From Russula earlei (taxonomy: Eukaryota > Basidiomycota > Agaricomycetes > Russulales > Russulaceae), in contig JAGFNK010000011.1 in assembly GCA_025769875.1 (NCBI GenBank), forward strand, positions 186,001 through 250,000: a stretch of DNA of 64,000 nt. Direction: 5' to 3'. Shown here piece after piece: positions 33,561-45,338 of the stretch (positions are counted from its first letter, which is position 1; every line of letters starts with the position of its first letter). The notes beneath the pieces were generated by a model. It saw nothing but the letters and a program-made list of their open reading frames with translations. It was not told the origin of the DNA and did no database searches. A program made the translations under genes and the position numbers.

Positions 33561-34909
33561 ATGGCACTGGCACAACTTCCTATTCCAACATCGTTACCGG
33601 AAACCAGTTCTCTCAATGAAAAAAACGACGCATCAATGTTTCCTTCCACGAGTAGACAAAGTACACTCGACGATCACGATCACCCTGTTATTCCCAGCGT
33701 AGGCACGCCACTCGCGAGACACCAGAGCACGGCAGACGCGAGGTCACTGGCGAGCATCGACCGACCCCCGACTGGATCAGATGCGATACCTCGCCCGCCG
33801 AGATCTTATCACCCATTCTCACCCGAGGTCGTGATTTTGCTCATGCCGGCATCAGTGTTTGGCATTCTCGCAAGGCTGGGTTTAGAGGCACTCGCGACCT
33901 ACGATGGCAATAGCATCTTTCCTCTAGCATACCCACAAGCTTTGGGGTGCTTCTTAATGGGAGTGGCGCTTCCACTGAGGGATACTATCAGCCGCTAGTG
34001 AGGGCCTTTTTTTCTATTCTACTTTTTTGGAGGCGCGGCCTTACCACACTCTAAGAAGTTACAGTCCCCTGTACACCGCAGTTACAACTGGTACGTCGGC
34101 TTTAGATCACCGCAATTGCGCCTTTAACATTCAAAATATGTAGGCTTCTGTGGTTCTCTCACTACGTTCTCCGGTTGGCAGCTGGATGTTTTCAACTCTT
34201 GGATAAATGAAGGGCAATTTCATCGAGCCGGGCTGCGAGATGTCTGTCTCTTATCTCTTTCATCGACCTTCTGGTAGCTCATGGTTCGGACCAGGCAGTT
34301 GACGGTGTGACAAAACTCTTCTTTACATTGTCGATCTCTCTGGCATCTTTATCCTTCGGTGCTCACATTGGCAAGTTGCTCATCCCTGTCATCCCAAAGT
34401 TGCGACCGCCATCCCGCGTGATGCAGCATACGGTTTCTATTGTCTCTGTTCTGGTGTACCTTGCGACCTTTCCGTCATACTTTCGTCTCTCCCCCTCCTT
34501 CCGCCACCAAGCGACTGCCGCGCTCCTTTTCAGCTTTCCTGGCACTCTCACGCGCTACATGCTCTCGATCTGCTTGAATCCGCGCTTGAAATTGCTTCCC
34601 ATTGGGACGCTTGTGGCAAACGAAGTTGGAACATCGTTGCTCGCATTATTCCGCGTTCTCCAGGGTTTAGGGGACGCATTATCTCCTGATGCGTGCTCGA
34701 TACTTCAGGGATTAGGGGATGGTTACTGTGGATGCCTCACGACGGTGAGCACGTTCGTGGCTGAGCTGAGCACTCTAGAAACCGGTAGACGGTGGTTTTA
34801 CGCGATAGTTTCTATCGTGATGGGGCAAATACTTGTTGTGCTAATCCTGGGATCGACGGTCTGGACAGGAAAAGCCAGTGTGCAGCTTAGTTGCATGTTG
34901 GTCACGTGA
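33561..34909 (+). CDS. FEX1: Fluoride exporter FEX (double-domain CrcB)
   Basis: Plasma-membrane fluoride channel that protects fungi from environmental fluoride. The start MALAQLPIPTSLPE is followed by a Ser/Pro-rich cytosolic N-terminus of about 90 residues. Two CrcB halves follow. The first contains ASVFGILARLGLEAL, PQALGCFLMGVALPL and, after two introns, GFCGSLTTFSGWQLD. The second has LKLLPIGTLVANEVGTS and GLGDGYCGCLTTVSTFVAEL. The paired G-x-C-G-x-L-T-T blocks are the pore signature and show both halves are intact. An intron joins AGLRD to AVDGVTKLFFTLS. The gene has four introns of ordinary size. No upstream element specific for fluoride was seen. Confidence 0.95.
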
Positions 34910-35011
34910 TGGGTTATGTGATAAAAAACTGGCATAATTAATTCCTTTCCTCTGGCTGTATCGGAGTGCAAATTGAGCTGTGTTGTGCCCACGACTACTT
35001 TTTTCCTCATC

Positions 35012-36608
35012 ATGTCCCGGCGGCCCCAACAACAATCCTCCGTAGATACCAGTCAGCCTGAAGTCCCAGAAGATGAGATATTGAGTGTGGCCGGTGAAGG
35101 TGATGAAGTAATGGAAGAGGCCGAAGAACAGGAGGGCTATAGTACGCCTCCAACCCTTTCCCATTAGCATACGATATTCACGTCGAGTCTCCCATCCCTT
35201 TACTTCACCGACCTTGTGTCGCAATGTGTCGCAACCCGGTTGATACTTTGCTGTCGCGTCGTCTTGTTCGTCAGCTTCGTCGACTCCTACATCATCCTTG
35301 ACGTGGATTAGTTGGTTTTGTTCCTTACCGGGTCATGACTACTTCTGCGAGGTTGCGGAGGATTTCATCGAAGATGATTTCAATCTCACTGGGCTCAACG
35401 CGATGGTACCTTTCTGGAAAGAAGCGATGGAGATGGTTTTGGATGTTGAGCCTGGTGCGTTTACTCTTCGATCTGAGACGCGTGCAGTCGCGTTGAAAGC
35501 TTGGCATAGACGAAGACTCGGCCAAGATCCCTGATGTCTCGATTGTCGAGGCATCAGCAGAGTTGTTGTATGGGCTTGTGCATCAACGTTACGTGCTTAC
35601 AAGAGCAGGTCTCCACGCGATGGTGAGGGACTTCCCTCCGTGGGCCGATATCGTGACCCCAATTCAGAGTGCAAAAATATTTTTCGCAGGCCGAGAAGTA
35701 CGAAGCAGGAATTTTTGGGTCGTGTCCACGCGTGTATTGTATGGGCTGCAATGTCGTCCCATGTGGGAGATCAGACCTCCCAGGACTAGAAACAGTGAAG
35801 CTATTTTGTCCCAACTGCAATGACATCTACGTCCCTGCCAGTAGCCGTTTCCAGGGCGTTGACGGTGTGTCACCCTTAGCTTTTTCCAAGCGTCTTCTGA
35901 TAGACTTTGGCCTTTAACCAGGTGCATTCTTCGGCACTACATTTGCGCACCTTTTCTTCCAGACCTATCGAGAACTTATGCCCGCACCGTTCTGGAAGCA
36001 GCCATCTTCGTCTGGTTCTATGTCGCCATCTCGGTCGCCGCGCAGCGTGGCGGGCAGTAACTCTTCTCAGCCAACGCCATTCGTCAATCCCAATCCACAT
36101 GGCGGTCAAAAACGTGCGGCGGGGAAGATTTATGTCCCCCGAATTTACGGCTTCAAAGTCAGCGAGAGGGCGAAATCTGGCCCAAGAATGCAATGGATGC
36201 GATTACGACCGGAGTCACCGGAGCAGTTAGACGAGGTGGACTGGAGAGGCCGATGGATAGACGATGAAGAGGATCAGTACGACGATGGTATTGATGGAGA
36301 GGCTGAGGAGGATCGACGTATGGAAGATTTCGACCCAGTACGTCGTATCTTTCGAATGCACTGCGCTGTGTTATCGACACCTTGAAAAGGACCATGCAGA
36401 TGACGACGACGAAGAGGAGGATGAAGAGGAGGAAGAGGAAGAGGAATCGAGAATGGTGGCTTCGCGAGGCAGCCGACGCCATGTTACGGGTAAGCCGAAT
36501 GATCCAATTGACCAGCCTTTGGTGCGGGCAATGGCCACAGGCTCTACCATCTCTGCTCGTACATCGAACTCACGAAGACCGGCAGTGGGCCAGTTGATAT
36601 CTGTTTAA
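35012..36608 (+). CDS. CKB1: Casein kinase II regulatory (beta) subunit
   Basis: Regulatory subunit of the CK2 tetramer. A short acidic N-terminus (VPEDEILSVAGEGDEVMEE) is joined by a long intron to SSTPTSSLTWISWFCSLPGH, which opens the conserved core: YFCEVAEDFIEDDFNLTGLN and ELLYGLVHQRYVLTRAGLHAM. The zinc ribbon is intact (CPRVYCMGC and, after a spacer, CPNCNDIY), followed by GAFFGTTFAHLFFQTYREL and KIYVPRIYGFKVSERAK. The C-terminal tail is longer than in animals, with an acidic run of Asp and Glu (about 36390-36450), a feature also seen in yeast Ckb1. Whether this is orthologous to Ckb1 or Ckb2 is not settled. Confidence 0.94.
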
Positions 36609-36809
36609 GTTGAAGTCGACTAGAATACACGCGCTGCCTTTGGGATTTTTATCTGATACCACCACCATTATTTCCCATCCCAAATATCGCATTATATGTA
36701 CCCGTGGGAACGCATCAGGACGTTAACTGTACAGTTTATCAAGCCACGGCCCGTGACAAACTGCCGATTAAGTTGTTTTGCCCTCACGCACGTCATCCAT
36801 TGTAGAAAC

Positions 36810-37297
36810 ATGACAAGAAACGGTGAGTATCAATCCTTGCGGGAGTAGAACACCAGATTGAGAGATGTGTGCAATGTCTAGACACCCGCCGCGGCCTCAA
36901 GCACGGTCATCCCACTACTCCAATTCCAAAGGCGGCACGCCCAAGCCAACGCAAGGGCATTCTGTCCGCAAAGACTAAGCTCGTTCGGTCGATTGTTCGG
37001 GAGGTTGCTGGTTTCTCTGCATATGAACGCCGTGTTATGGAGTTGTTGAGAAACTCAAAGGTGCGTGAGCGTTCCAGAAATCCAAGTGATTACGCCGACC
37101 ATTTTTCCCGCATCCACGCATTACAGGATAAGAGGGCGCGAAAACTCACTAAAAAGCGGGTATGTCTCTCCAAGCGCGTGTTCATGTAGGCGTGCCGTTG
37201 ACGCGTCATCGGTTTGCAGCTCGGAACTTTACTTCGTTCGAAGCGCAAGCTTGAGGAGCTCAGCACTATCATTCAGGAGAGCAGAAGGGCACACTAA
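36810..37297 (+). CDS. RPL36: 60S ribosomal protein L36 (eL36)
   Basis: Small basic large-subunit protein. The first exon encodes only MTRN; an intron after the first 13 bases joins it to [21 protein letters not shown], the family hallmark. [20 protein letters not shown] follows, then two introns join LLRNSK to [11 protein letters not shown] and to [19 protein letters not shown], ending ESRRAH. About 100 residues, normal length. The first exon is too short for ordinary frame scans and was set by splice consensus. Confidence 0.95.
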
Positions 37298-37608
37298 GTT
37301 GGCAACCTAAACATGATCGTTCCCTTGTCATCGCCCCTGCCATAGGGATGACGCAGCATAATGACTATGTACCTCTAAGCTTCTGATATGCGATTGTATG
37401 CGCCTTCCTTCGCCCTACAAATGGCAAATACGTCGAAAATCAAAGTTTGACGGGCCCTTTCTCAGGTTCAAACTTCCAGAGAAAGGGATTGAAAAAGTTT
37501 TTAGCATAAGATGGGAAACTTATTTTGTGTTTGGCTATGAGCACGTTCTCGAACGTCGAATGTAATGGGATGGCGTTGAAACCCACGTGAATGTGACTGT
37601 CTTTGACA

Positions 37609-39226
37609 ATGACCTCTGTGCCCCAGCCCCCATCGTGGCAGCAACTATGGGACCAGACCCAGCCAGCTCTGCGTAACGCCGAGCGATCGTTACCAAGTTC
37701 GCCGGTAGCGTCCCGCATCCTGCGTGTCGGGCAGCTGGATGCGGAGCTGCTCGACGTTGAATTCGTCAACCTCCTCCGAGATCCGCTCAGCAAAGCACTT
37801 GGCCTTGTCAACGTACGTCCTCAATTGACATCTTTTTCGGCTCTGCCCACTTAAAGAGGGCGGGTTTTTTTCTTTGGCTGACGTGTGTGCTTTCTCATTA
37901 CAGTCTACTCTCAAGTCCCGCTTTGAGCCGGAGCTGTCTCTGTCCATCCAGCTGACACTCTACAGACTGTCCGTCTGGGCGACGGGCGCATCGTACGGTG
38001 CCAAACTACAAGACCTCAAATACACCGTCGCGTCAAAAACGGCGGATGGCCGCCTCGCTTTCTGTGCGTGCGACTTCTTCGTCACCCCTTTTGTTCTCGC
38101 TTTCGCGACGCTCCAATTTATTGTCGCGCTGCCCCGAAGTGTCCAGGTTGCCTCGAAAGATCCTCCTCGTTCACGGAGCGTTGACCATCGTCCTGCCCTA
38201 CGTGCACACCCGTTTGCGCGGGCACGCCCTGTCCAACGCTTGGCCCGACGCACCGAGCTCGGATCGCCGAAGAAAGGCTTGGGAGCTGTTGACGAAGTCG
38301 GAGAGCACGCACGCTGCGATCGCCCTCGCGAGCTTCGTCGCGTTCCTCTGGGATGGGCAGTAAGTCGTCACCTTTCCTTTTTTTTTTTTTATATCCTCGC
38401 GCGATGCGATGGAGCCCCCGTGCACGAACCAAACGTGACTCTACTTTTTCTTTCTTTTTTTTTTTTTCTTTCGCAGATATCGGACCGTAGTGGATCGATT
38501 GCTGGGCATGAAGCTCGTTCCGTCCCGCAGACTCGTGCGGCGTAACGTCAGCTACGACTTCATGAATCGCCAGATGGTGTGGCACGCATTCACGGTACGT
38601 GTATGGTCCCAACGGGACGTGGGGGGTCGCCGCTGATCGTCGTCGCGCAGGAATTCCTCGTGTTCCTCCTTCCCCTCCTTCCTCACCGCAAACTCCGACG
38701 TGCCGTCGGGACGGCAGCAGGCGCCATAATGCATCCATGGGACACGCTCTCCGGCCTGCTTCCCTCTGCCGCGGGCTCGGCGCTGGGCGTCGAAGCCTAC
38801 GTCGGGTGGCAGGCGGACGCTCGAACCCTCCAGCGTGAAATGTTCGCGTACCTCCCAGGGGACGAATGTGCGGTGTGCTACGAGAACGCCACCGCGACGC
38901 TAGACATCGCGGTCCCAACGCCTGGACTTTCCGCGGATTTTCCGGCTCGGTCGACTTCTGAATCCCGTCCCACAGCAAGGAGGAGCGAGCCTCCGGCGCA
39001 CCCGCTCACGACGCCGTATCGCACTTCCTGTGGGCACCTCTATTGTTACACATGCGTCGCGGAGAAGATGCTGCGTGCAGCTGACGAGGGCGGAGGGCCA
39101 TGGGAGTGCCTGCGTTGCGGTAAGCCTGTGCTGGGCGCAGAACGTTTTCGCGTCGAGAACATGTTCTGGGCAACTGAAGGTGAAGAAGGGAGTGCTGAAG
39201 AATGGGGGAGCGATTACTTTGACTGA
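37609..39226 (+). CDS. PEX2: Peroxisome biogenesis RING protein PEX2
   Basis: RING-type ubiquitin ligase subunit of the peroxisomal membrane, working with Pex10 and Pex12 to recycle the Pex5 receptor. The start MTSVPQPPSWQQLWDQ leads to RILRVGQLDAELLDVEFVNL and, after an intron, LKSRFEPELSLSIQLTLYRL, the Pex2/Pex12 N-terminal domain. Later exons read RKILLVHGALTIVLPYVHTR, AIALASFVAFLWDGQ/YRTVVDRLLG and RRNVSYDFMNRQMVWHAF. The C-terminal RING has CAVCYENAT, CGHLYCYTCV and WECLRCGK. Three introns contain long T runs. The join of LAF to LSRLPRK uses the acceptor CCCCGAAG, which is less typical. It ends with an acidic tail at 39226. Confidence 0.92.
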
Positions 39227-39441
39227 GATGGGTAGTAGTAGCTTGAGCGGCGTCAGTGGTATGAGTGCAGGGAGCCGAAGCTGGGCTAGTGGTAGTGACG
39301 AGGAGAACAGGAGTGAAGCTTGACATTGGCATTGGGGAACGTCTTCACTCACTCGGCTATCTCGTGCATATTTATTATCTGTGTAATGGTGGTTGGTACC
39401 CATGATAGACCCATCTACTTAGAATGAGTATACAGTGTAAA

Positions 39442-42400
39442 CTACGGCCCAAATATCTCCCGCATGAGGTGCTGAAGCACTGGAGGATCTGCTCTGGCTA
39501 AATATCGAGTCTGCATCACCTGCGTCCCTCCGCATGCAACCTCTGCTTCCCTCAGGCGCTCTGCGATGAACGACGAGAGCAAAACTGTGCAGGCGGGATC
39601 CGCATTATAGACCTACCAGATGACCAGAATGTCAACCCCTTACGCGAGGGGCAAATAACAAGACTTACATTCTTTCGGCGGTCGTATTCAGAGGTGTCCT
39701 CAGAGCCGTTGAAAAAGGAAGGTGCAGGCTGGTCCCAATACGCGACCAGGATAGTGCTGTATGTGCGAAGGTTGATTTCAGCGGTCTGATGACAAATGAA
39801 GAGAAGAATCGTACGGTGCATCCTCGAGATCATCGTTCTCCCTCTGTCTCTGTACTTCCTTCAGCTCAGCAAACACGTCCGTCCAAAGGTCGAAGACTTC
39901 GTCGTGGAGTCGTTCTAAGACTTCGGGCCTTCCTGTAGAGACGAGGACCGCAAGTCCCATGGCGTAGAGTTTCCGATGCCGGGGTTCAGAGATATTGTCA
40001 AACTAAAGCAAAAGACAGGGAAAGATCACTTTTCTTCGGATGGATTTTCAGGATACTCACCCGCTGACGCCACTGATTTAATAATCCCTCCCATAACACC
40101 GTCTCTGGCTTTCCCAATTCGTTCGCCGCTGCACTCATGTACTGAAGGAATACCCTTGAACCTTGGAGGATAAGGCGAGCCATGATCTCGACATGACGGG
40201 TAAGAATGAATACATCTGCCTGATTGTCTGATTCAGTCGGTTCCTCGACCAATGGGGTGACAGTTGTACGTACCCTGTCTTCTAGGATCGTCGATAATAA
40301 CGAAGGGAACAAGCCACTTGAGTGAAATGACTCTGAAAAGGTTGAAGGGTGAGACAGCTGGAGCAACAATGCCAAGGAATCAAGCAAAGATCTAGCTTGA
40401 TTTGCACTCGCGCCAGATAGAGCTTGCTGGAGTGAGTGAAAGAGCTGGGAAGCATGTCTCTGGGATGGCAGGCCTGAATGTAGGCTTCAGATGATCACGG
40501 CTGCTCGACGAACCTGTAGGACAGCATTGGTATCGAGTAGAAGATAGCTTTCTAAGATGTCGGTGATGCTGCCCAACACACTACAGTTGTTGGTCAGCAG
40601 GCTGATCACTTTTGGGAACAGGTCCAATAAGCTTGTTCCTCCGCTCGCAGTGCCCAACGCTGTGGCATTTCTGAGAGCAGTAAGCCATAGCTGTAGTGCA
40701 TCCGTCTCCAGCTCCGTAATGAACTAGCACGGTCAGATAAGTATAGAAGATTCAAGCGAGGACCGTGCTCACCGCAGGAGATAAACATTCTTCGAGGAGG
40801 GGAACCACTATGATCGCAAGGGGGTTTGACTGCTCTCCAGTAGCCTGAAACTCGTCCGATGAGCAAGTATTCGCTATAAAAACAACTATACCTTACAGTG
40901 ATGAGGACAGTCATCATTCGCAAGAGCGTTATCTTGAAGTGCGATTCCCCCCCAGCAGAAAGCCCTTTCGTTGGTTTTGAATAAGTTGGTGAGCATTCTC
41001 AGGAGGCCAAACGTACATAATTGCGGGAAGGCCGAGGTAATCAAAGACACCGCAGGAGCAAGCTGAACGATGATCAATCTTCATTAGAGGATAAGAAATG
41101 AAGGTACCTCTGCCCTCAACTTGTCAATAATTGTATTGAGACATGCCGCTAGTTTGTTTTTCGTCTCGATTGTATCAACTTCGTCAATCAATCGGAGAAG
41201 CTCGCCCACGGCAGGTATCAGGAATGGAGTGAAAACATTCGGATCGAAGAGATTGGCCTGTCATATACATATGATTGTAGCAAGATTTGAGTGCTCCAGG
41301 ACTTACATCAACGCATTGCTGCAGCGCAGTCGCAGTGGTTAACCTAACAACTTCCGTCCCTGTGCCCTTTGTGGTCAGCAGATGAAGGAGTATCTGCCAG
41401 ATTCGAGGGTCTGTTGGGGGATAGCAGTCCTGAGAGACCCATCGGCCGATAAGCCAGACAATTCGCCTTTGAATGATGAGATAGCTATAATAGTAATGAT
41501 CATTCAGCATTAACACGGAACATGATATATACGAATGTACTCTGCGCTCGGATTCATTGCTTCAGCTTTTGCGATTTCTATCCACGATGACAGATCTATA
41601 TCCTCCCTCAATCGGTGAGCGCATCGTCCAATGGCGCAGTACACTGCTTCTTTTTGTACAATATCTTGCAAGCCGGAGGGGGGTCGTTCTTCAATAGGTT
41701 CTTAGAAAACCGTCTAAATTCGCCACGCGAAGCGAATTCCTACCGTTGACATTGGCGAATGCCTTCACGAGTAGTGGAGAAACAAATTGACGATATTGGT
41801 TCGCAAGGGTCATGAGAACTCGTTCTGCACATGGCTACAGACACGCTGAGAAATATACTGATTGATGGGGGATTTAAGCTTACCCGAATCTCAAATTGCC
41901 ACTGTTCGTCGTCCTTGTCCTCAGTGTTGACCCACTCCTCCGGGTTCGCCATCCAGCTTTCAAGGTCATTCGGGTGAAGCGGCATGAAACGAGAAATGAG
42001 AAATGTAACAGCGGTCTTCACAAAATCCTCGGATAGAGCTGGGGATTTGTTAGTGGGAATAATATAGTGGATGAGTTGGGCACTTGCTCAAGGTATTTTC
42101 GGACTTTTCTTTCCTCACTGGGGACCATTGGGCAAGACTCTCCTTGAATAAAACCATCCCCCCAACGAGAATGCGAACAGGGAACACGGCAGTCGGGGAG
42201 TCTAAGAGATATTGAGCGGCCCTGTTCCCTTCTGATCACTACCGACATACCATCAATCAGTTCAGGCGACGAATTGGCCTGAACGACCTTCTCCCAATAG
42301 TACAGTATTAGATTATCGCAGAGGGGCAAATCCACGAAATGAGCCGCATCGACCTGTTGCAGTCTCCGGAAAAATTTGCCAAAGGTCCGAATAAATTTGT

Positions 42401-43586
42401 ATAGCAGATTCAGGGAGTGAAAAGCAATAGGATCGGACGGCATTGGAGCTGAACGCAGATTCATGAGAAGGCCAATGCGCATCTCGTAGAGGTCCCGAAG
42501 CTGCACAGCAGAAAACCGGAACACCTCGTTGAACTACAAACGTCAATAAATGCATTTTGCAAGTCTGGTGTACAATGAACTTACCCATGGCTCCATTGGG
42601 GATATGGTAGGATCGCGCAATTTGGGCCAGATCCAGACAGCCATTTTCATGATGACCTTGTATAAGAGGTGTACAAATAGAAGGTTTTCAGCAGTCCTAG
42701 GAGAGCCGAGGTTTGCAATAGCGATAGATGATCCTAGCTGTTGGATTGATTGAACATAAAGCTCAGAAATTGGGGCGTGAATGCGAGAGATGAGCTGATA
42801 GGAAGACGAGTTGTGAGTCGTCGAAGGCAAGGGACGCGCTAGACGGTTGTTTACCTGGCCGAGGGATTTGACACTCGTCATCATTTTAATGTGAGATAGC
42901 TCTTTCAGGATGGCATTCAAGGCACGAATGGATTTGTGAAGGACACGAGAGGCAGCAGGATCTGAGACTGGTGAAGACAATCTTTGGGAGATCGGAGCCA
43001 TGATGTCTGATTCTAAAGATGGCCTGAAAGCGATGGTCGTGCGCGAACAAACGAAACGAGATGGAGAGATACCATTTATGGGGAAAGTCCGAACGGGCGA
43101 TTTTTGCAATGATGACTTCGTTGCTTCTGCCGATCTTTGTGGTTTGTTATTTTCAATTACCAGTCGACCAACGATGTCTTACCACGTCATCTTCCTCGTC
43201 CAGCAGCGACAAACAGCGATCTCTGATCGGTCCTCTCTGTTCATCTAGAACCAGTCTGACACACGTAAATCGGACAACAGCCACCGAAGACATCCCACAT
43301 CCCATGCTGACCTTCGAGATCTCCAAAGGGTGGACACCACGTTCTTGACCTGGATGATGCTCAGCTGTCTGATATGGAGAGGAGCCGTCTTCTGGGCGGC
43401 AATCTGCTGCAACATGTCCAATGTTCCTGGCTGTTCCATTAGCTCCTTTAAGCGCGCAGCTGAAGAATTCATTTCCTTCGGGTCCTGAGACACTGCGCCA
43501 ACGACAGCTGCATACACTTCTTGTATGGATGCATGCTGAGTTGAGTGACTGTTCATGAGCAGTGGAGGAAATGAATGAAAGGCCAC
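39442..43586 (-). CDS. KAP120: Importin-11 / Kap120 family karyopherin
   Basis: Importin-beta type transport receptor; yeast Kap120 imports ribosome biogenesis factors. The N-terminus (MAFHSFPP at 43586, with a second Met 11 codons on at MNSHSTQHAS) contains the importin-beta N-terminal signature LDMLQQIAAQKTAPLHIRQL and IIQVKNVVSTLW. Many short exons of HEAT-repeat type follow down the minus strand, for example SVKSLGQVNNRLARPL, PWVSSLYTRLAKCIY and LESWMANPEEWVNTEDKDDE. The last exons read LRTYSTILVAYWDQPAPSFF, then EDTSEYDRRKN/VYNADPACTVLL, and the stop comes after LQHLMREIFGP at 39442. Length of about 1,000 residues fits. Individual intron borders in the middle were not all traced. Confidence 0.9.
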
Positions 43587-43690
43587 TTTTCAATCGTGTG
43601 GCGCTGCGCACGCTCTAAAGATCATCAACAACCATAAATAACGCGCATGTAAATGTAAATAACGCGCTCGCAATCAATAACGTTTATACC

Positions 43691-44978
43691 ATGACTACTC
43701 AGGAGAATAATAACGTTGACCCCTCCTTGGACTATGTCGACGATTCAGAACCAGAAAGAAAGCGAATCAGGCTTCAAGCCACTGAGACTAAGCGACGAAG
43801 AACATTTCAGAAACAACTTCAACGCCAAAATATTGCTTTAGCCCATAGTCCTCCGCTCAGCCATGCTCCTACATACCATCATTCGGCAGATGGCCACACT
43901 ATCTGTGTCGGTGATTGACCATTCCGTTGGCCTGGCATTATCTGTGACCTGACATTATACTCAGAGGGGTTAGAAGAGGTCGTTGCAGAGGTCACCCAAA
44001 GTCATGTAGAGAACGCCGCCATCGGCGTCATAGGTAGGTTTTGCGCAGATCCGAGTCTACCTTAATTCTAATGACAAGTTTGCCAGACATCTCAACACAA
44101 AGCTGTTCCCAACTTCCCACACAATCTCCGTCACCATTGCTCCCTGATTCTAGCGGCCAACGGGCCTCGCCGGCTCCCGCATCACAGCATAGCCCCTGTA
44201 TTGATACCACTGTCATCCAGGAGGAGCCGTCAGTACCAGGTCTTATCGCTACTTTGGGCCACCTTGCATACAAGCAAGTGCGACGCGTATCTGGCGACGC
44301 GTCTGATTCTTCTGGGCCAGAACGCCGCCGATCGGCATCAAGTCCCATGTTGACCGCGGCAAATTTGAGAAACTCGGTCAAGAATCTCTCACAGGTCGCA
44401 GTGTCACCAAACCCGACGTCGGTCCCCTCCTCAAATGTGTCTCCTGCGAGGCTCGGTGGACCATCCAGAAGGGCGCGGCTCGCAAATCATCGCACATGAC
44501 GATGTGCGCACGAAAGAATGGGATAAGCGAAAGCACGCTTCAGCGTCTCATCGAAAAGGAGCTTCTCAAGATCCGACACGCAAAGACGGATGACAAGTTG
44601 ACGACGCCCGACTCCGATCCCGCGCACGTTGTCGCTCAGACGTACATGGAAAGCGTGGTGGAAGAAGCCCAACAGCGACAGAGAAGGAAACAGAGGCGAA
44701 CGGATTCAGCCGGAACGCTCCAACCTGTCAGCCAGACGAGGGCAGCGATTTTGGATAGAGCCAAGGCTCTTCTGGGGACTCGCGAACCGACAGTGTCTTG
44801 TGACGCATTCGAGCTTGAGCGCACGCAGACTTTCGGTCGGAGCAAATTGGGAATGGGACATAAGCAGGAAGAGAACGTCGATCCAACCGTGCCTCAGCTC
44901 TCTGAAGAGTGCGCTTTATCATCGAGGCTTGCCTTTCTCAGATCCATGGCCAGGTCCCCCACCACGGATCTAACATAG
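43691..44978 (+). CDS. Unrecognised Ser/Pro-rich, probably nuclear protein
   Basis: I do not recognise the family. The N-terminus MTTQENNNVDPSLDYVDDSE is followed by KRRRTFQKQLQRQNIALA, a basic stretch resembling a nuclear signal. Introns join HTICV to EGLEEVVAEVTQSH and IGVI to DISTQSCSQLP. A long Ser/Pro-rich segment follows (SGDASDSSGPERRRSASSP, with possible phosphorylation sites). The last exon (LIEKELLKIRHAKTDDKLTT, MESVVEEAQQRQRRKQRRTD, AILDRAKALLGTREPT) is mixed-charge and helical. The join to the last exon is uncertain: the middle frame ends in TGA at 44497, so a donor upstream of it is needed. It shares 104 bp with the divergent KAP120 gene. Confidence 0.6.
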
Positions 44979-45338
44979 TATGTATCGCTATGTTCGTGCA
45001 CCTTCGCCTAGGTTTGGTTACGCATCAAAGACTTTGACTCTGTGCCCGAAATAATTGGTAATTGGTTTTTGTAATGCGAGATCGTACTGGCCCACGTGCC
45101 AGTGGTCAGCGTTCGACAGAAGGTTGTGTGTGGGGCTAATCCATTTATTTGTTCAACACAATCACAAGCTTTTAAACCTGGGTAGCGATGTAGGTATCGC
45201 GGTAATAATGAGGTGAAAAAAGTATCGTTGGTTGGGTTCGTAACGACAGCTATAAGATTTAGTAGTACCTGTTGAAGGCAGATGCATGCAAGAAGAATCT
45301 GGCACGGGCTTAAGTACGATCCTCTCGTGCACTGTCGA
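44979..45338. other. Intergenic region between convergent genes
   Basis: A gap of 360 bp holding two 3' ends. A minus-strand frame through it (45008-45367) is not supported by any motif. Nothing else was recognised. Confidence 0.5.

Noticed and set aside
38118..38978. 286-codon minus-strand frame
   Set aside because: It is antisense to PEX2 exons and introns, is Arg/Pro-rich as expected of a shadow of a GC-rich gene, and includes intron poly-A runs read as Lys.
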